Shown: positions 28,377 to 38,005 of the stretch, one piece after another
How the letters are laid out: each line of letters begins with the position of its first letter
Position numbering within the stretch: position 1 is the stretch's first letter
Assembly (NCBI RefSeq): GCF_007970185.1
Contig: NZ_CP042431.1
Coordinates: forward strand, 4,588,001-4,652,000
Length of the DNA stretch: 64,000 bases
Direction: 5' to 3'
Source: Pseudobacter ginsenosidimutans
GTDB taxonomy: Bacteria; Bacteroidota; Bacteroidia; Chitinophagales; Chitinophagaceae
Notes under the pieces: generated by a model
What the model was told of the DNA's origin: nothing
Database searches by the model: none
The model's input: only the letters and a program-made list of their open reading frames with translations
Position numbers and translations under genes: made by a program

Positions 28377-28384
28377 AGGAAAAA
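28377..28384 (-). promoter_or_regulatory. Putative -7 element of the Oar-like receptor gene
   Basis: Minus-strand TACTTTTG, a full match to TAnnTTTG, 226 bp before the ATG at 28150. A -33 box at ideal spacing is not evident. Confidence 0.3.
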
Positions 28385-28618
28385 ATATCAAGTGTTAAAA
28401 AGCCATTAACATATTATTCACACTCCTGATCAGGCGGTTCATACTACCCAATTACCGTTTCAAAACATTATTATGGCCCCTGTTACTGCGCCTGAAAGCG
28501 TCGATTGGATAGACAGATCAGACCATAGCTCTGCTGCTCCTTAACCTTAACTTCATGGCACAGATTGCTGGAAATCATATCCGGACCGAACCTTCTTCTG
28601 AGTAGGGTGTTTTATTAG

Positions 28619-28626
28619 TAACTTTG
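28619..28626 (+). promoter_or_regulatory. Putative -7 element of ribBA
   Basis: TAACTTTG matches TAnnTTTG exactly, 14 bp before the ATG at 28641. TTCTG about 18 bp upstream could be a weak -33 box. The predicted leader is shorter than 10 nt, too short for a riboswitch. Confidence 0.45.
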
Positions 28627-28640
28627 CAAAAATTTGAGGT

Positions 28641-29849
28641 ATGCTTGATTCCATAGAAAGTGCCATTGAAGATATAAAGAATGGTAAGCTTGTGATCGTG
28701 GTGGATGATGAGGACCGTGAGAATGAAGGCGATTTTATCACTGCTGCTCATAATATCACTCCCGAACTCATCAATTTCATGGCCACACATGGCCGTGGTC
28801 TGATCTGTGCCCCCCTGGATGAAGAACGTTGCAATGAACTGGAGCTGGACCTGATGGTGAACAACAATACGGCGCTGCACGAGACAGCTTTTACCGTGTC
28901 TGTGGACCTGCTGGGCGATGGCTGTACAACCGGTATCTCCGCACACGACAGGGCCAAGACCTTCCAGGCATTGGTGAATCCAAATACAAAACCTTCCGCG
29001 CTTGCGCGTCCCGGTCATATCTTCCCGCTTCGCTCCAAAAAAGGCGGCGTGCTCAGAAGGGCAGGACATACGGAAGCCACCACCGATCTTACCCGTCTCG
29101 CAGGATTTCCGCCTCCCTATGGCGGTGCGCTGGTGGAGATCATGAATGATGATGGCTCCATGGCCCGTCTCCCTGAATTGAAAGAGATCGCCAAAAAATT
29201 CAATCTCAAACTCATCTCCATAAAAGACCTGATCGAATACCGCCTCAAAACGGATTCCCTCATCGAGGAAGTGGTGCGTGTTGATATGCCTACCAAATAT
29301 GGTCATTTCAAACTGGTGGCTTTCCGCGATAAAAGCACCAATGCAGAACACCTCGCCCTCATCAAGGGAACCTGGGAAAAGGATGAGCCCATTCTCGTAA
29401 GGGTTCACTCCAGCTGCTTCACCGGAGATATCCTTGGTTCTTTCCGCTGCGATTGCGGCGACCAGCTCCATGCTGCCATGGCCATGGTAGAGAAAGAAGG
29501 CAAGGGCGCCATCCTGTACATGAACCAGGAAGGAAGAGGCATCGGTCTCATGAATAAACTGAAAGCCTACAAGCTGCAGGAAAATGGAATGGATACTGTG
29601 GAAGCGAACCTGCATCTCGGTTTCCCGATGGATAAAAGGGATTACGGTATCGGTGCGCAGATGATGCGTTACCTGGGCATCACCAAACTCCGTCTCATGA
29701 GCAATAACCCAAAGAAACGCGCAGGGCTGCTCGGTTATGGATTGGAGATAGTGGAATCAGTTCCCATCGAGATCGAACCGAATGTGCACAATGAAAAATA
29801 CCTGCAAACGAAAAGGGATAAATTAGGACATGAGATCCTGAAAGGATAA
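28641..29849 (+). CDS. ribBA: Bifunctional 3,4-dihydroxy-2-butanone-4-phosphate synthase / GTP cyclohydrolase II
   Basis: Both entry enzymes of riboflavin synthesis are fused in 402 residues. The RibB half (residues 1-200) carries [10 protein letters not shown] at 22-31, the acidic metal site, and HTEATTDL. The RibA half has its zinc cysteines at 259, 270 and 272 ([17 protein letters not shown]), then QEGRGIGL and the GTP-binding and catalytic region [17 protein letters not shown]. RibB turns ribulose 5-phosphate into the 4-carbon unit; RibA opens GTP to the pyrimidine precursor. Cytoplasmic. No FMN riboswitch precedes it, so control must be elsewhere or constitutive. Confidence 0.96.
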   Translation: MLDSIESAIEDIKNGKLVIVVDDEDRENEGDFITAAHNITPELINFMATHGRGLICAPLDEERCNELELDLMVNNNTALHETAFTVSVDLLGDGCTTGISAHDRAKTFQALVNPNTKPSALARPGHIFPLRSKKGGVLRRAGHTEATTDLTRLAGFPPPYGGALVEIMNDDGSMARLPELKEIAKKFNLKLISIKDLIEYRLKTDSLIEEVVRVDMPTKYGHFKLVAFRDKSTNAEHLALIKGTWEKDEPILVRVHSSCFTGDILGSFRCDCGDQLHAAMAMVEKEGKGAILYMNQEGRGIGLMNKLKAYKLQENGMDTVEANLHLGFPMDKRDYGIGAQMMRYLGITKLRLMSNNPKKRAGLLGYGLEIVESVPIEIEPNVHNEKYLQTKRDKLGHEILKG

Positions 29850-29861
29850 TCAAGAATAAGA

Positions 29862-32800
29862 TCAGTTGCCGGAATTATTGGTACCGGCGCTGTCCACTTT
29901 TTTAGGAGCCGGAGGCAGAGCAGCCTTCGGCTTTCTTTTTCTCTCTCCACGTAAGAGCTCCCCGATATTATCAAAGTCGCGGCGATAACTGATACTGGCG
30001 CCTGAACGGTTCTGCCTGGCGCCAACGCCGGTTCCGGTGAGGTAATTGTAGGAATCGCGGTAGAAGAAAGTGAGCACCAGTTTGCCATCGGGGCGGATCT
30101 TCCATTCTGCCGTGATATCGGGCAGGAACTGGAGGTTCTTGGTGGCCTGCACCTGTTCTGTGCTCAATCCGAAATCAAGCGCCGATCCGAAAGTGAAAGT
30201 GAGCCTTTCATTCAGGAAGCTCTTGCCGATATTGAGGTTGAGGTTACTGCGGTCGTAATTGATACGGTTGCGGTCTGTATTGTCTACCAGGTTATAGCCG
30301 CTATAGAGTTGTGCATTGAAGTTTACCTTGATGCTCTTGTCGTTGAAGATCTTCTGGAAGATATTGGAACTCCATTTACTGAGTGCGCCGGATACCATTC
30401 CGGAGATGCTGCCGATCACCACGCCTTCAAAGGCGATATTGCCCAGGCCGCTCTGGCTGCCGGTTTGAAGCGGACCAAAGCTGTTGAACACGATGAGGAA
30501 GGCTACCTGTTTGTTCAATTCGTTCTCGTCGTTCTGGATACGCTGCAGGATGGCGAGGGCATCGGGATCATTTTTAAGTGCGCTTCCCTGTGGCAGCTCG
30601 ATGGCGAATTTGATGGTCGGGCGCATGAGCTTTTCCGTGAGACTGGCCACCACCACCACTTCGCCACGGTATTTACGTACGGCATTGTTCACTCCGCCGG
30701 AAGTACCGGCCTGGATGGAGAACTGATCCAGGCCGAGATCACTGAAGCGAACGTTCTCCGCATGATATTCTGCATCCACCTTGATATCTGCATCGTAGGG
30801 ATCGCCTTTCCACTGGATATAGTTGCCCACGCCTTCGCGGAGGGTGAATGGTTTACGCAGGAAGCTCTGGAAACTGAAATTGTAATTACCCCTGTCGATC
30901 TCGTAGCGGCCGGTGATGGTGAAGTCACCGTCAGTACCAGCTTTGATCTTCAGGTTACCATGACCGTTAGCCTTGATGATATCGCCGGTGAGCTCATCAA
31001 GGATCACGTACATATTGGCGTAGTTATTGGCGCTGATATCCAGGTTCACAGTGAGGTTGCTCTCCTGGAATTGTTTCGGAGGCGTCATTTCGCGGCCATA
31101 CACTTTCCATACGATGAAGTCTGCCTGTCCGCTTTCACGTGAAGGACCGGAACGGATATACAGTTTGGAACTGTCTGCCGGCTCGCCCCTGATATCCATT
31201 CTCATATCAGCGAGTGGTCCTTTGAGCGACATATTCGCTTTCGCGAATACGGTACCGAAGTAAGCATCCTTACCGGTTCCGTTGGTGGCCAGCACCAGGA
31301 GCTTATTGGTGTTCATCGCAAAATCGAATTCAAGATCATCGAAGCCTTTATGTTTGAGAATTCCTTTCGATACGGTACCTGTATTGCCGAATTCATCCCT
31401 GATGGGGAAGGCGCCAAAATCGATGAAACCATCCCTGAAATCGAAACTGGCCGCAGGGATCTTGTATAATACATTGGTATAGTTCACGCGCAGCTGCGCA
31501 TCTTTGAGCGCCACCTGACCTGTATAGTTGAGCTCATCGGTGGGGCCAGATACGCGGAGATCGCCGGTAGCAAATCCATCCAGGTCGCTGAACACACCCG
31601 AGAGGTATTGCTGCAGCAGCTTGATGCGCATATTGCTGAACTCACCGTTGATATCGAGCGGCAGTCTTGTATTGGTGCTGTCTGAGATCGTATAAGCGCC
31701 GGTAAGGTTGAAATTGTAATTATCATTCTTGCTGATGGCGCCGAAGTTCACGATGCCGGACCGCATGCTGTAATTACCGGTGAGCGTTACTTTGCCGATG
31801 CTGTCGTCATCCAGCCTGAACTGTTCCGCTTCACCGCTGAGGTCCACCTGCATTTTTCGGAAGGGGTCCATGATATCGATATTGGCATTGAGCAAGCCTT
31901 CCAGCCTGTTCTTCTTCACAACATAGGGAGCAAAGTCGCCGATATTTATCTTCTTCAGCGATACCCTTATATCATTTGTATTGCCGATATCTGATGGATG
32001 CGTGGTTACCAGGATCTCCTGATCGCCGCTATAGATGCGGACGCCATCGGCAGATACGAGGTCTTCGCTGAATACCATTTCCCCGTCTTTTTCTATCAGC
32101 CAGTTCTTGCCGTTCACGTCGAAATTGGACTTGTCGAATGTAATGCGCACACCGCGCGGCATGGTCTGCACTTTGGCGGCGATGCTGGCGGTATTGATGG
32201 TTTGGCTGGCGCTTGTTTTTATCGATACACGGCTCAGGTCATTGGCAGAGCCGATCTTGATGGTGGTGCCGGGAAAATGCAGGCTGTCGTTGATGTACAC
32301 ATCTGCGATGGTGCTTTCCAGTGAGAGACTGTCGCGGTTCCCGATCCCTTTCAGGCTCACATTGTATACAGTAACATTCTTGTAATTGAACTGTGGTACT
32401 TCCGCATTCAGGTCCAGCATATTCTCCTTGCTGTTGATCCTTCCTGCCACAGTACTGAAGTTGAAACCTCCGAGGTTCTTGTCAACAAAGTCGAGGTAGT
32501 CCTCCACTTTCTTGGTAGTGATCACAAAGCTGAAGTTCTCGTTCTTCAGGGTGGTGGCGGGCTTGATATAGCTGGGGAAATATTTGTTGAGGAAAGAGCG
32601 GAATGCGGCAGGCAATTCCATGATGGAGAAATCACCCACCAGTGCTGCATCGAACTCGTTGCTGAGCACGGTGATCACTTTGTTGTTGCCCATCACTTTC
32701 GATTCAACATATAAAGAATCGAATGAGATACGGCGACTGTTCTTGAACACAGAAGCATCGTAGATGCGTGCTGTACCCAGGAAGTTATCGATATTATTAC

Positions 32801-34676
32801 CGGTGAAATCGAAATCGAATTTGCCATAACCTTCGATGCTGTCCTTTGCCAGTTTCAGGTTCTTCAGGTTGATCTTGCTGATGTCTGCATCGAAATTGAA
32901 TTCAGGCAGTTGCTTGCTGAAGTCCACCAGTCCATTGAGTTTGGCAATGAGATTGGAATCATTCACCATCAGCTCACCATTGAAGAGGCGTTTGGCTACC
33001 GTACCCTTCACTTCGATATTCCGGTAGTCGTAGCCGTTAGCTTCGAGCGACTGGATCTTTCCATCCAGTTTGGCGTTGAGGTTGCCGGTGCGGAGGCCTT
33101 GTCCGTTCACGCTTCCCTGGAAGGAGATCCTTCCGAGCTGCGGCACATCCAGGAACCTGCCGAGATCGAAGCCGTTCGTTTTGAGGTTACCGTTATAATT
33201 GGTATGGCCAACATCGGGGAATTTCATGTTCACGTCTGTGACCAGGGTTCCGAGATTGGTCTCGATGGTGCCATAGGTCACAAAGTCTTTCACAAATCCG
33301 GTGAAATTGCCACGGAAGCGGAGGTACTCCACATGGTCCAGCCTTGGCTGTGTAATATGCTGAAGTTGCGGAATGATGGCGATCGCATCCTTGTAGGTGG
33401 TTCGGAAATCAGTGGCTTCGAAATCGATGAAGGTCTTATCGATATCAGGCAATCCGCGCAGACTGATATTCCCGTTGAGATAAGCGTTCTGCCCGGATTC
33501 GATGGTTATCTTCTTTGCGGAGAGATTGTCTATCGATCCTCTTATCTTTCCATTGATCCTTACTTTCTTTTTCCATTCTTTCATTTCCGGGGCGAAGAAG
33601 GCGATATCATCGCTTTCGAGCCAGGCTTCGTCAAAATCGCCTTCCATGCGCACTTTGGTGATGAAGTCGCTCATATCATCGAAAGTATTGTAGCGCATGG
33701 CGAAGAAATGGTGGAGATGACTGCGGTTGGTGCGGAGATCCAGGTTATGGAATTCCATGGCCTCGGGATGCCATTTGAAGTTGGCATTGAGATTCTTTAC
33801 TACCAGGCCGCTGCGCTCGATAGTGCTCAGTTTGATCTTTCCGATAATGGAATCCTGTTTGAATCGTACATCACGGAAATCGCCCTGGATATCACTGAAC
33901 TGGATATGCGCACCATCGAAATAATCATAGGGCTGGCGGTTGTTTTGCACATCGGATTTGAAAGTACCGTCTTTCAATGTCAGATTGGCAATGCGGATAT
34001 CCCAATTGCCGGCATTCCAGCGCAGATTATTGGGATCGTTCACATAGGTAGTGTCAACTGATTTGGGACGAAGGGAATCCGGCCTGTTGCCATCATAGTT
34101 GAGGATGGCGAAGAGCGGCTTGTCTATGACGATCGTGTTGATATAAAGTTGTTTATCGGCCAGGCTCACATGTTGGGCATCGATATCGAGCGAACCGATA
34201 CGGAGGAGCTGGTCTTCTCCTCTCCATGCATCTTTTTGGTGCAGGGTCACATTGTCCAGGTCGATGGTCTTGAGATCGAGATTGATGGAGCCTTTGCCGG
34301 AGGAGGTCTCTTTGGGACCTGCGAAATGATCGATGATGAAGCGGTAGTTCCAGATGGAATCCGTTCTGTTGAGATGGATCACTGCATCGTGCAGGCCCAG
34401 GTATTTGAGCTCTATCTTGTCTTTGAAGAAGAACCAGTCGGTAATATTCACTTTCAGTGCTCCGGCATAGAGCAGGGTATCTTCCAGCCTGTCTTTGATG
34501 AGGGTGCCTTCCAGGCTCATCTTGTTGAAGAGGGCAAAGTCCACATGATTGATGGAAACGGTGGTCTGGAGATCCTTACTCAGTCGATGGGTTACCTGCT
34601 TAACCAGCCAGTTCTGGACCGGTGTGGTTTGCAGCGCAAGCCATACCAGCACGATCAGTGCGATCAGGACCAGCAA
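29862..34676 (-). CDS. tamB: TamB-family translocation/assembly module protein (DUF490 C-terminus), non-ATG start
   Basis: About 1604 residues: an N-terminal membrane anchor (LVLIALIVLVWLALQ), then VQNWLVKQVTHRLSKDLQTTVSINHVDF, a very long repetitive beta-helical body and the TamB/DUF490 C-terminus (IEFDRGNYNFSFQ-like block EIDRGNYNFSFQSFLRKPF, ending at a charged proline-rich tail). TamB-like proteins span the periplasm and carry phospholipids or help insert outer-membrane proteins. No in-frame ATG lies between the upstream in-frame TGA (34740-34742) and the membrane segment. The coordinate uses TTG at 34676; a CTG at 34707-34709 would add the basic stretch LRKFWKICRTI expected before the anchor and may be the real start. 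Convergent with ribBA, 12 bp apart. Confidence 0.88.
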   Translation of the reverse strand: MLVLIALIVLVWLALQTTPVQNWLVKQVTHRLSKDLQTTVSINHVDFALFNKMSLEGTLIKDRLEDTLLYAGALKVNITDWFFFKDKIELKYLGLHDAVIHLNRTDSIWNYRFIIDHFAGPKETSSGKGSINLDLKTIDLDNVTLHQKDAWRGEDQLLRIGSLDIDAQHVSLADKQLYINTIVIDKPLFAILNYDGNRPDSLRPKSVDTTYVNDPNNLRWNAGNWDIRIANLTLKDGTFKSDVQNNRQPYDYFDGAHIQFSDIQGDFRDVRFKQDSIIGKIKLSTIERSGLVVKNLNANFKWHPEAMEFHNLDLRTNRSHLHHFFAMRYNTFDDMSDFITKVRMEGDFDEAWLESDDIAFFAPEMKEWKKKVRINGKIRGSIDNLSAKKITIESGQNAYLNGNISLRGLPDIDKTFIDFEATDFRTTYKDAIAIIPQLQHITQPRLDHVEYLRFRGNFTGFVKDFVTYGTIETNLGTLVTDVNMKFPDVGHTNYNGNLKTNGFDLGRFLDVPQLGRISFQGSVNGQGLRTGNLNAKLDGKIQSLEANGYDYRNIEVKGTVAKRLFNGELMVNDSNLIAKLNGLVDFSKQLPEFNFDADISKINLKNLKLAKDSIEGYGKFDFDFTGNNIDNFLGTARIYDASVFKNSRRISFDSLYVESKVMGNNKVITVLSNEFDAALVGDFSIMELPAAFRSFLNKYFPSYIKPATTLKNENFSFVITTKKVEDYLDFVDKNLGGFNFSTVAGRINSKENMLDLNAEVPQFNYKNVTVYNVSLKGIGNRDSLSLESTIADVYINDSLHFPGTTIKIGSANDLSRVSIKTSASQTINTASIAAKVQTMPRGVRITFDKSNFDVNGKNWLIEKDGEMVFSEDLVSADGVRIYSGDQEILVTTHPSDIGNTNDIRVSLKKINIGDFAPYVVKKNRLEGLLNANIDIMDPFRKMQVDLSGEAEQFRLDDDSIGKVTLTGNYSMRSGIVNFGAISKNDNYNFNLTGAYTISDSTNTRLPLDINGEFSNMRIKLLQQYLSGVFSDLDGFATGDLRVSGPTDELNYTGQVALKDAQLRVNYTNVLYKIPAASFDFRDGFIDFGAFPIRDEFGNTGTVSKGILKHKGFDDLEFDFAMNTNKLLVLATNGTGKDAYFGTVFAKANMSLKGPLADMRMDIRGEPADSSKLYIRSGPSRESGQADFIVWKVYGREMTPPKQFQESNLTVNLDISANNYANMYVILDELTGDIIKANGHGNLKIKAGTDGDFTITGRYEIDRGNYNFSFQSFLRKPFTLREGVGNYIQWKGDPYDADIKVDAEYHAENVRFSDLGLDQFSIQAGTSGGVNNAVRKYRGEVVVVASLTEKLMRPTIKFAIELPQGSALKNDPDALAILQRIQNDENELNKQVAFLIVFNSFGPLQTGSQSGLGNIAFEGVVIGSISGMVSGALSKWSSNIFQKIFNDKSIKVNFNAQLYSGYNLVDNTDRNRINYDRSNLNLNIGKSFLNERLTFTFGSALDFGLSTEQVQATKNLQFLPDITAEWKIRPDGKLVLTFFYRDSYNYLTGTGVGARQNRSGASISYRRDFDNIGELLRGERKRKPKAALPPAPKKVDSAGTNNSGN

Positions 34677-34849
34677 AATGGTCCGGCATATTTTCCAAAA
34701 CTTTCTCAGGTTCTGAGTATTGGGTGCAAAATTAGGCGATCAGGGTTCATGAGCAAATTCGGTACCACTAATAATACAAATTCCCTGTTTACGGATGCCA
34801 TCAAAAGGCAAAAAACATACATTGCAGTACCAGCCTAAACAACATTCGT

Positions 34850-35396
34850 ATGAAAAACTGGATACCTTTTTTTATGGTGATGCTTTTTAACAGCGCTTTG
34901 GCTCAAAACGACAGTTCCCATATTCCGGTGAAACCGGTACTGGCGATCCATGGAGGCGCCGGCACTATTCTCAAAAAGAATATGACGCCGGAAAAGGAAC
35001 GCGCTTACCTGGATGGATTGAAAGCCGCGCTGGATAAAGGTTATAGCATCCTGAAAAAAGGCGGCACTTCACTGGATGCTGTGGAAGCGGCCGTTCGTGA
35101 GATGGAAGACAATCCTCTGTTCAATGCAGGAAAAGGCGCTGTATTCACCAATGAAGGGAAGAATTAGATGGATGCAGCCATCATGAACGGGCAAAACCTG
35201 GCCGCCGGAGCAGTGGCGGGCCTTACCACCATTCGCAATCCCATCAGCGCCGCCCGCGCCTGCCCTGGGCGGCGATGGAGGTCTCATAGCCGTTGACAAA
35301 GCAGGCAATTTTACAATGCCTTTCAATACGGAAGGAATGTATCGCGGTTCGGTTGACCGTGATGGTAATGTTGTAATCAAGATCTATAAAGAATGA
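34850..35396 (+). pseudogene. Broken isoaspartyl peptidase / L-asparaginase (Ntn-hydrolase)
   Basis: The 5' part encodes a signal peptide and a normal N-terminus: KPVLAIHGGAGTI, LDAVEAAVREMEDNPLFNAGKGAVFTNEGKN. A TAG at 35165-35167 stands where the family has a glutamate (GKNE-MDAAIM), a change explained by one base, GAG to TAG. The frame then continues MDAAIMNGQNLAAGAVAGLTTIRNPISAARA to about 35260. There the sequence jumps to the family's C-terminus in another frame: LGGDGGLIAVDKAGNF and PFNTEGMYRGSV, stop 35394-35396. The middle of roughly 150-170 residues, including the catalytic threonine, is missing. The gene therefore carries a nonsense mutation, a deletion and a frameshift, and cannot make an active enzyme. 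Confidence 0.88.
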
Positions 35397-35423
35397 TCAG
35401 ATTGAGCCCACTGGCCACAGTCT

Positions 35424-35975
35424 TTAGAATTGCTTTGCAGGATCTTTAATCCCGGGAGCGTTGTTGTATGCCTCAGATTGTCCTTTTTCAATAGACAGAC
35501 CCTTCCATTCGCCCTTCCTGATCTGTTTACCCAGGTATACTATCTGCCCCACATGACTGGGGTAATGCGCCATCTGCCTGATAATGGCATCGGTAACAGT
35601 CAGCGGTTCTTTACGTATATACACATCCGTGAGCAAGTCAGTTTCTTTCAGGCTTTGCAGGGTGTTGAACAGGCAATTCCACCCATCTTCCCACATTTTC
35701 AGCAATTGTTCTTTGGAATAGTGCTGGTCTTCAAATTCCTCATCGCGCTTGCGCCAGGATTTCTCTCCGTCCTCTGTGAGCAGGTTGGTCCAGCGGCTGA
35801 GCATATTGCCCGCCATATGTTGTATGATGATGGCAATATTGTTGCTGCCGGGATCGGGCCGGTAATGGAAATCGGCTTCCGACAACTGTTCAAATGTTTT
35901 ATCTGCCAGTTGCTTTTGTGCCTTGAAGCGCCTGATGCTCGTCTGGATCAATTCATTTCCCAATGTCTTGCTCAT
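35424..35975 (-). CDS. DinB-like / DUF1572-type protein
   Basis: A four-helix-bundle type protein of 183 residues. Family marks are RRFKAQKQLADKTFEQLSEADFHYRPDPGSNNIAIIIQHMAGNML near the N-terminus, with a histidine in IIIQHMAGN, and HYPSHVGQIVYLGKQIRKGEW near the C-terminus with further histidines. Together these could form the three-histidine metal site of DinB/YfiT-like enzymes, some of which are thiol-dependent S-transferases. Cytoplasmic. It lies between the broken asparaginase and gamma-glutamyltransferase genes; no functional link can be shown. Confidence 0.78.
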   Translation of the reverse strand: MSKTLGNELIQTSIRRFKAQKQLADKTFEQLSEADFHYRPDPGSNNIAIIIQHMAGNMLSRWTNLLTEDGEKSWRKRDEEFEDQHYSKEQLLKMWEDGWNCLFNTLQSLKETDLLTDVYIRKEPLTVTDAIIRQMAHYPSHVGQIVYLGKQIRKGEWKGLSIEKGQSEAYNNAPGIKDPAKQF

Positions 35976-36034
35976 GGTTCAACAATTTGATGCTAAGTTA
36001 CAGCAAGCTGTATTGCACCGATGTTAAAAGGAGC

Positions 36035-37747
36035 TTAGAAACCGGCTGCATGATCATCTCCGCGATGATCGCCCACCGCTTCGATAGCGCCATCAGCCTG
36101 GATGCGGATCACTTCAGTCCTTCCGATCTGCCCGCGTTCGCGGATCTTGTAGCCCATCTTTTGTAATTCCTCACGCACTGCAACAGGGAAATTACGCTCC
36201 ACGAAAATCTCGTCGGGCAACCACTGGTGATGGAACTTGGGCCTGTTGACGGCATCGCTTACGCTCATATCGAATTCCAGCAGGTTGATCAATGTCTGGA
36301 AAACAGAAGTGGTGATGGTGGTGCCGCCGGGTGTGCCGGCAATGATATAAGGTTTCTGATCTTTCAATACGATGGTGGGCGTCATGGAGCTCAGCATGCG
36401 TTTGCCGGGCAGGATGGCATTGGCGTCTGCACCAACAGCTCCGTACATATTCGGAACGCCGGGCTTCACACTGAAATCATCCATTTCGTTGTTGAGTAAG
36501 AATCCGGCGCGGCCCACTACGGTCTTGCTGCCATAACTTCCGTTGAGCGTGGTGGTTACAGCTACGGCATTGCCTTCCTTATCGTATACGCTGAGGTGTG
36601 TTGTCTCTTCGCTTTCAGGGATCTGTCCGGCCTGGATGGCAGTGCTGGTGCCGGCTTTGTTGGGATCGTAATCCTGCATGCGCTGCTTCGCATAGGCATC
36701 ACTGGTGAGTGTTTGAATGGGCACTTTGTAGAAGTCTGCATCACCCAGGAATTTGGCGCGGTCTGCATAAGACCGGCGCTCGATCTCGGTCATGAGCTGA
36801 ACGGAAGCGGCAGTCTGGAAGCCCATCGCTTTTACATTCCTGTCTTCGATCATCTTCATCATCTGAGGCAGCAGGATGCCTCCGCTGGATGGCAACGGCA
36901 TGGTGAGAATAGTGTATCCTTTGTAAGGAAAGCTCACGATCTCCCTTTCTTTCGCTTCATAATCCTTAAGATCATCATAGCTGATGATGCCTTTACCGCG
37001 CTGCATCTCTTCCACGATCAGCTTTGCAGTCTCTCCTTCATAGAAACCTTTCTGTCCGTTATCGCGGATGCGCTTCAGTGTATTGGCGAGATCGGTCTGG
37101 ATAAGTGTATCACCTTCTTTCCAGGGCTGGTCTTTCACAAATGCCGGTGAAATGGTATTCAGTTTGACGAAGGATTCTCTGGAATGATTCAGTCCGTTTG
37201 CTTCTCCTGCTGTGATCAGGAATCCTTTTTCGGCCAGATCGATCGCAGGTTGTATCAGGTCTTTGAAAGGCAGTTTGCCATATTTGGCGGAAGTGAAAAG
37301 TCCGGCTACAGTGCCGGGAACGCCGGCGGCCAGATGGCCATCCTGGCTGAGATTGGTATTGGCATTGCCATTGGCATCCAGGTACATGTCGCGGTGCGCA
37401 GCGCCGGGCGCTTTCTCCCTGTAATCGATAGCCAGTGTTTTTCCACTCGCGAGATAGCCTACCAGGAAACCGCCGCCTCCGATATTGCCGGCCCCGGGAT
37501 ACACTACTGCCAGCGCCAGTTGAGTGGCAATGGCTGCATCGATGGCATTGCCACCCTTACGCAGAATGGATAGGCCTGCTTCACTCGCCAGCGGGTGCGC
37601 ACTCACTACAGCGCCATTCCGGCATTGAATGTTCTTTTGTACGGCATACTGATAAGCATTGATTCCTGTATTGCTCAGTTTGCGGTTGCCCGTACAGGCA
37701 GACAGCAATAATACGAGGGTCAGGAGGGATAGAAATGGAGCTCTCAT
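36035..37747 (-). CDS. ggt: Gamma-glutamyltransferase, lipoprotein-type
   Basis: ATG 37747 is chosen (570 residues), since MRAPFLSLLTLVLLLSAC forms a lipoprotein signal with Cys18; an in-frame extension to 37822 is unlikely. The precursor has all family blocks: NGAVVSAHPLASEAGLSILRKGGNAIDAA, GGGGFLVGY, the autocleavage site before Thr382 in EETTHLSVYDKEG, NNEMDDFS and GTPGGTTI. Thr382 becomes the N-terminal nucleophile of the small subunit. It cleaves glutathione and other gamma-glutamyl compounds in the periplasm. Monocistronic, divergent from the M14 peptidase gene. Confidence 0.95.
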   Translation of the reverse strand: MRAPFLSLLTLVLLLSACTGNRKLSNTGINAYQYAVQKNIQCRNGAVVSAHPLASEAGLSILRKGGNAIDAAIATQLALAVVYPGAGNIGGGGFLVGYLASGKTLAIDYREKAPGAAHRDMYLDANGNANTNLSQDGHLAAGVPGTVAGLFTSAKYGKLPFKDLIQPAIDLAEKGFLITAGEANGLNHSRESFVKLNTISPAFVKDQPWKEGDTLIQTDLANTLKRIRDNGQKGFYEGETAKLIVEEMQRGKGIISYDDLKDYEAKEREIVSFPYKGYTILTMPLPSSGGILLPQMMKMIEDRNVKAMGFQTAASVQLMTEIERRSYADRAKFLGDADFYKVPIQTLTSDAYAKQRMQDYDPNKAGTSTAIQAGQIPESEETTHLSVYDKEGNAVAVTTTLNGSYGSKTVVGRAGFLLNNEMDDFSVKPGVPNMYGAVGADANAILPGKRMLSSMTPTIVLKDQKPYIIAGTPGGTTITTSVFQTLINLLEFDMSVSDAVNRPKFHHQWLPDEIFVERNFPVAVREELQKMGYKIRERGQIGRTEVIRIQADGAIEAVGDHRGDDHAAGF

Positions 37748-37923
37748 GTTATGGTCTGGTTTGAATATATATAAACACTTATACATATTATTTTCCTCCC
37801 TAAAATTATTAAAAGAAAACATTCAAATGCGCAGGACCGACATGGTAATTTGATATTCTTTTATTACTTTCATTATACACAAGTAATTCCTGGTTAGACA
37901 CCAAAGAACTACGAGCACATGAG

Positions 37924-37964
37924 AAAAAAGAATATCCCCGCCATGAGCGGGGATGTTCTTTTTT
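37924..37964. terminator. Terminator-like hairpin between divergent genes
   Basis: An 18-bp stem: eight GC-rich pairs ATCCCCGC/GCGGGGAT around a CATGA loop, extended by ten mostly A-T pairs and followed by TTTTTT on the plus strand (and T-rich on the minus strand). It sits between two genes that point away from each other (ggt and the M14 peptidase), so it ends neither. It could be an attenuator in the leader of the gene at 38006, the end of an unseen small RNA, or the leftover of a lost gene. Confidence 0.55.
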
Positions 37965-38005
37965 AGGAAGTTATTTCTATTTTCACGGCTCATACTCTTT
38001 TCAAT

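Larger units (their letters stand above)
28151..28640. other. Intergenic region between divergent TonB receptor and ribBA genes
   Basis: 490 bp without a convincing gene. It holds the putative promoters of both flanking genes (28377-28384 minus, 28619-28626 plus). An FMN riboswitch would be plausible before ribBA but its conserved blocks were not found. The remainder is A/T-rich with no clear repeat or hairpin. Confidence 0.6.

Noticed and set aside
28151-28640. Possible FMN riboswitch before ribBA
   Set aside because: None of the conserved RFN blocks are present, and the -7 element is only 14 bp from the start codon.
30309-34061. Long open frames on the plus strand opposite tamB (277 and 383 codons)
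   Set aside because: They mirror the codon pattern of tamB, have no recognisable domains and no promoter; antisense shadows of a GC-balanced gene.
37921-37965. 15-codon ORF covering the hairpin
   Set aside because: It coincides fully with the terminator-like stem, whose pairing explains the sequence; no ribosome signal or family.
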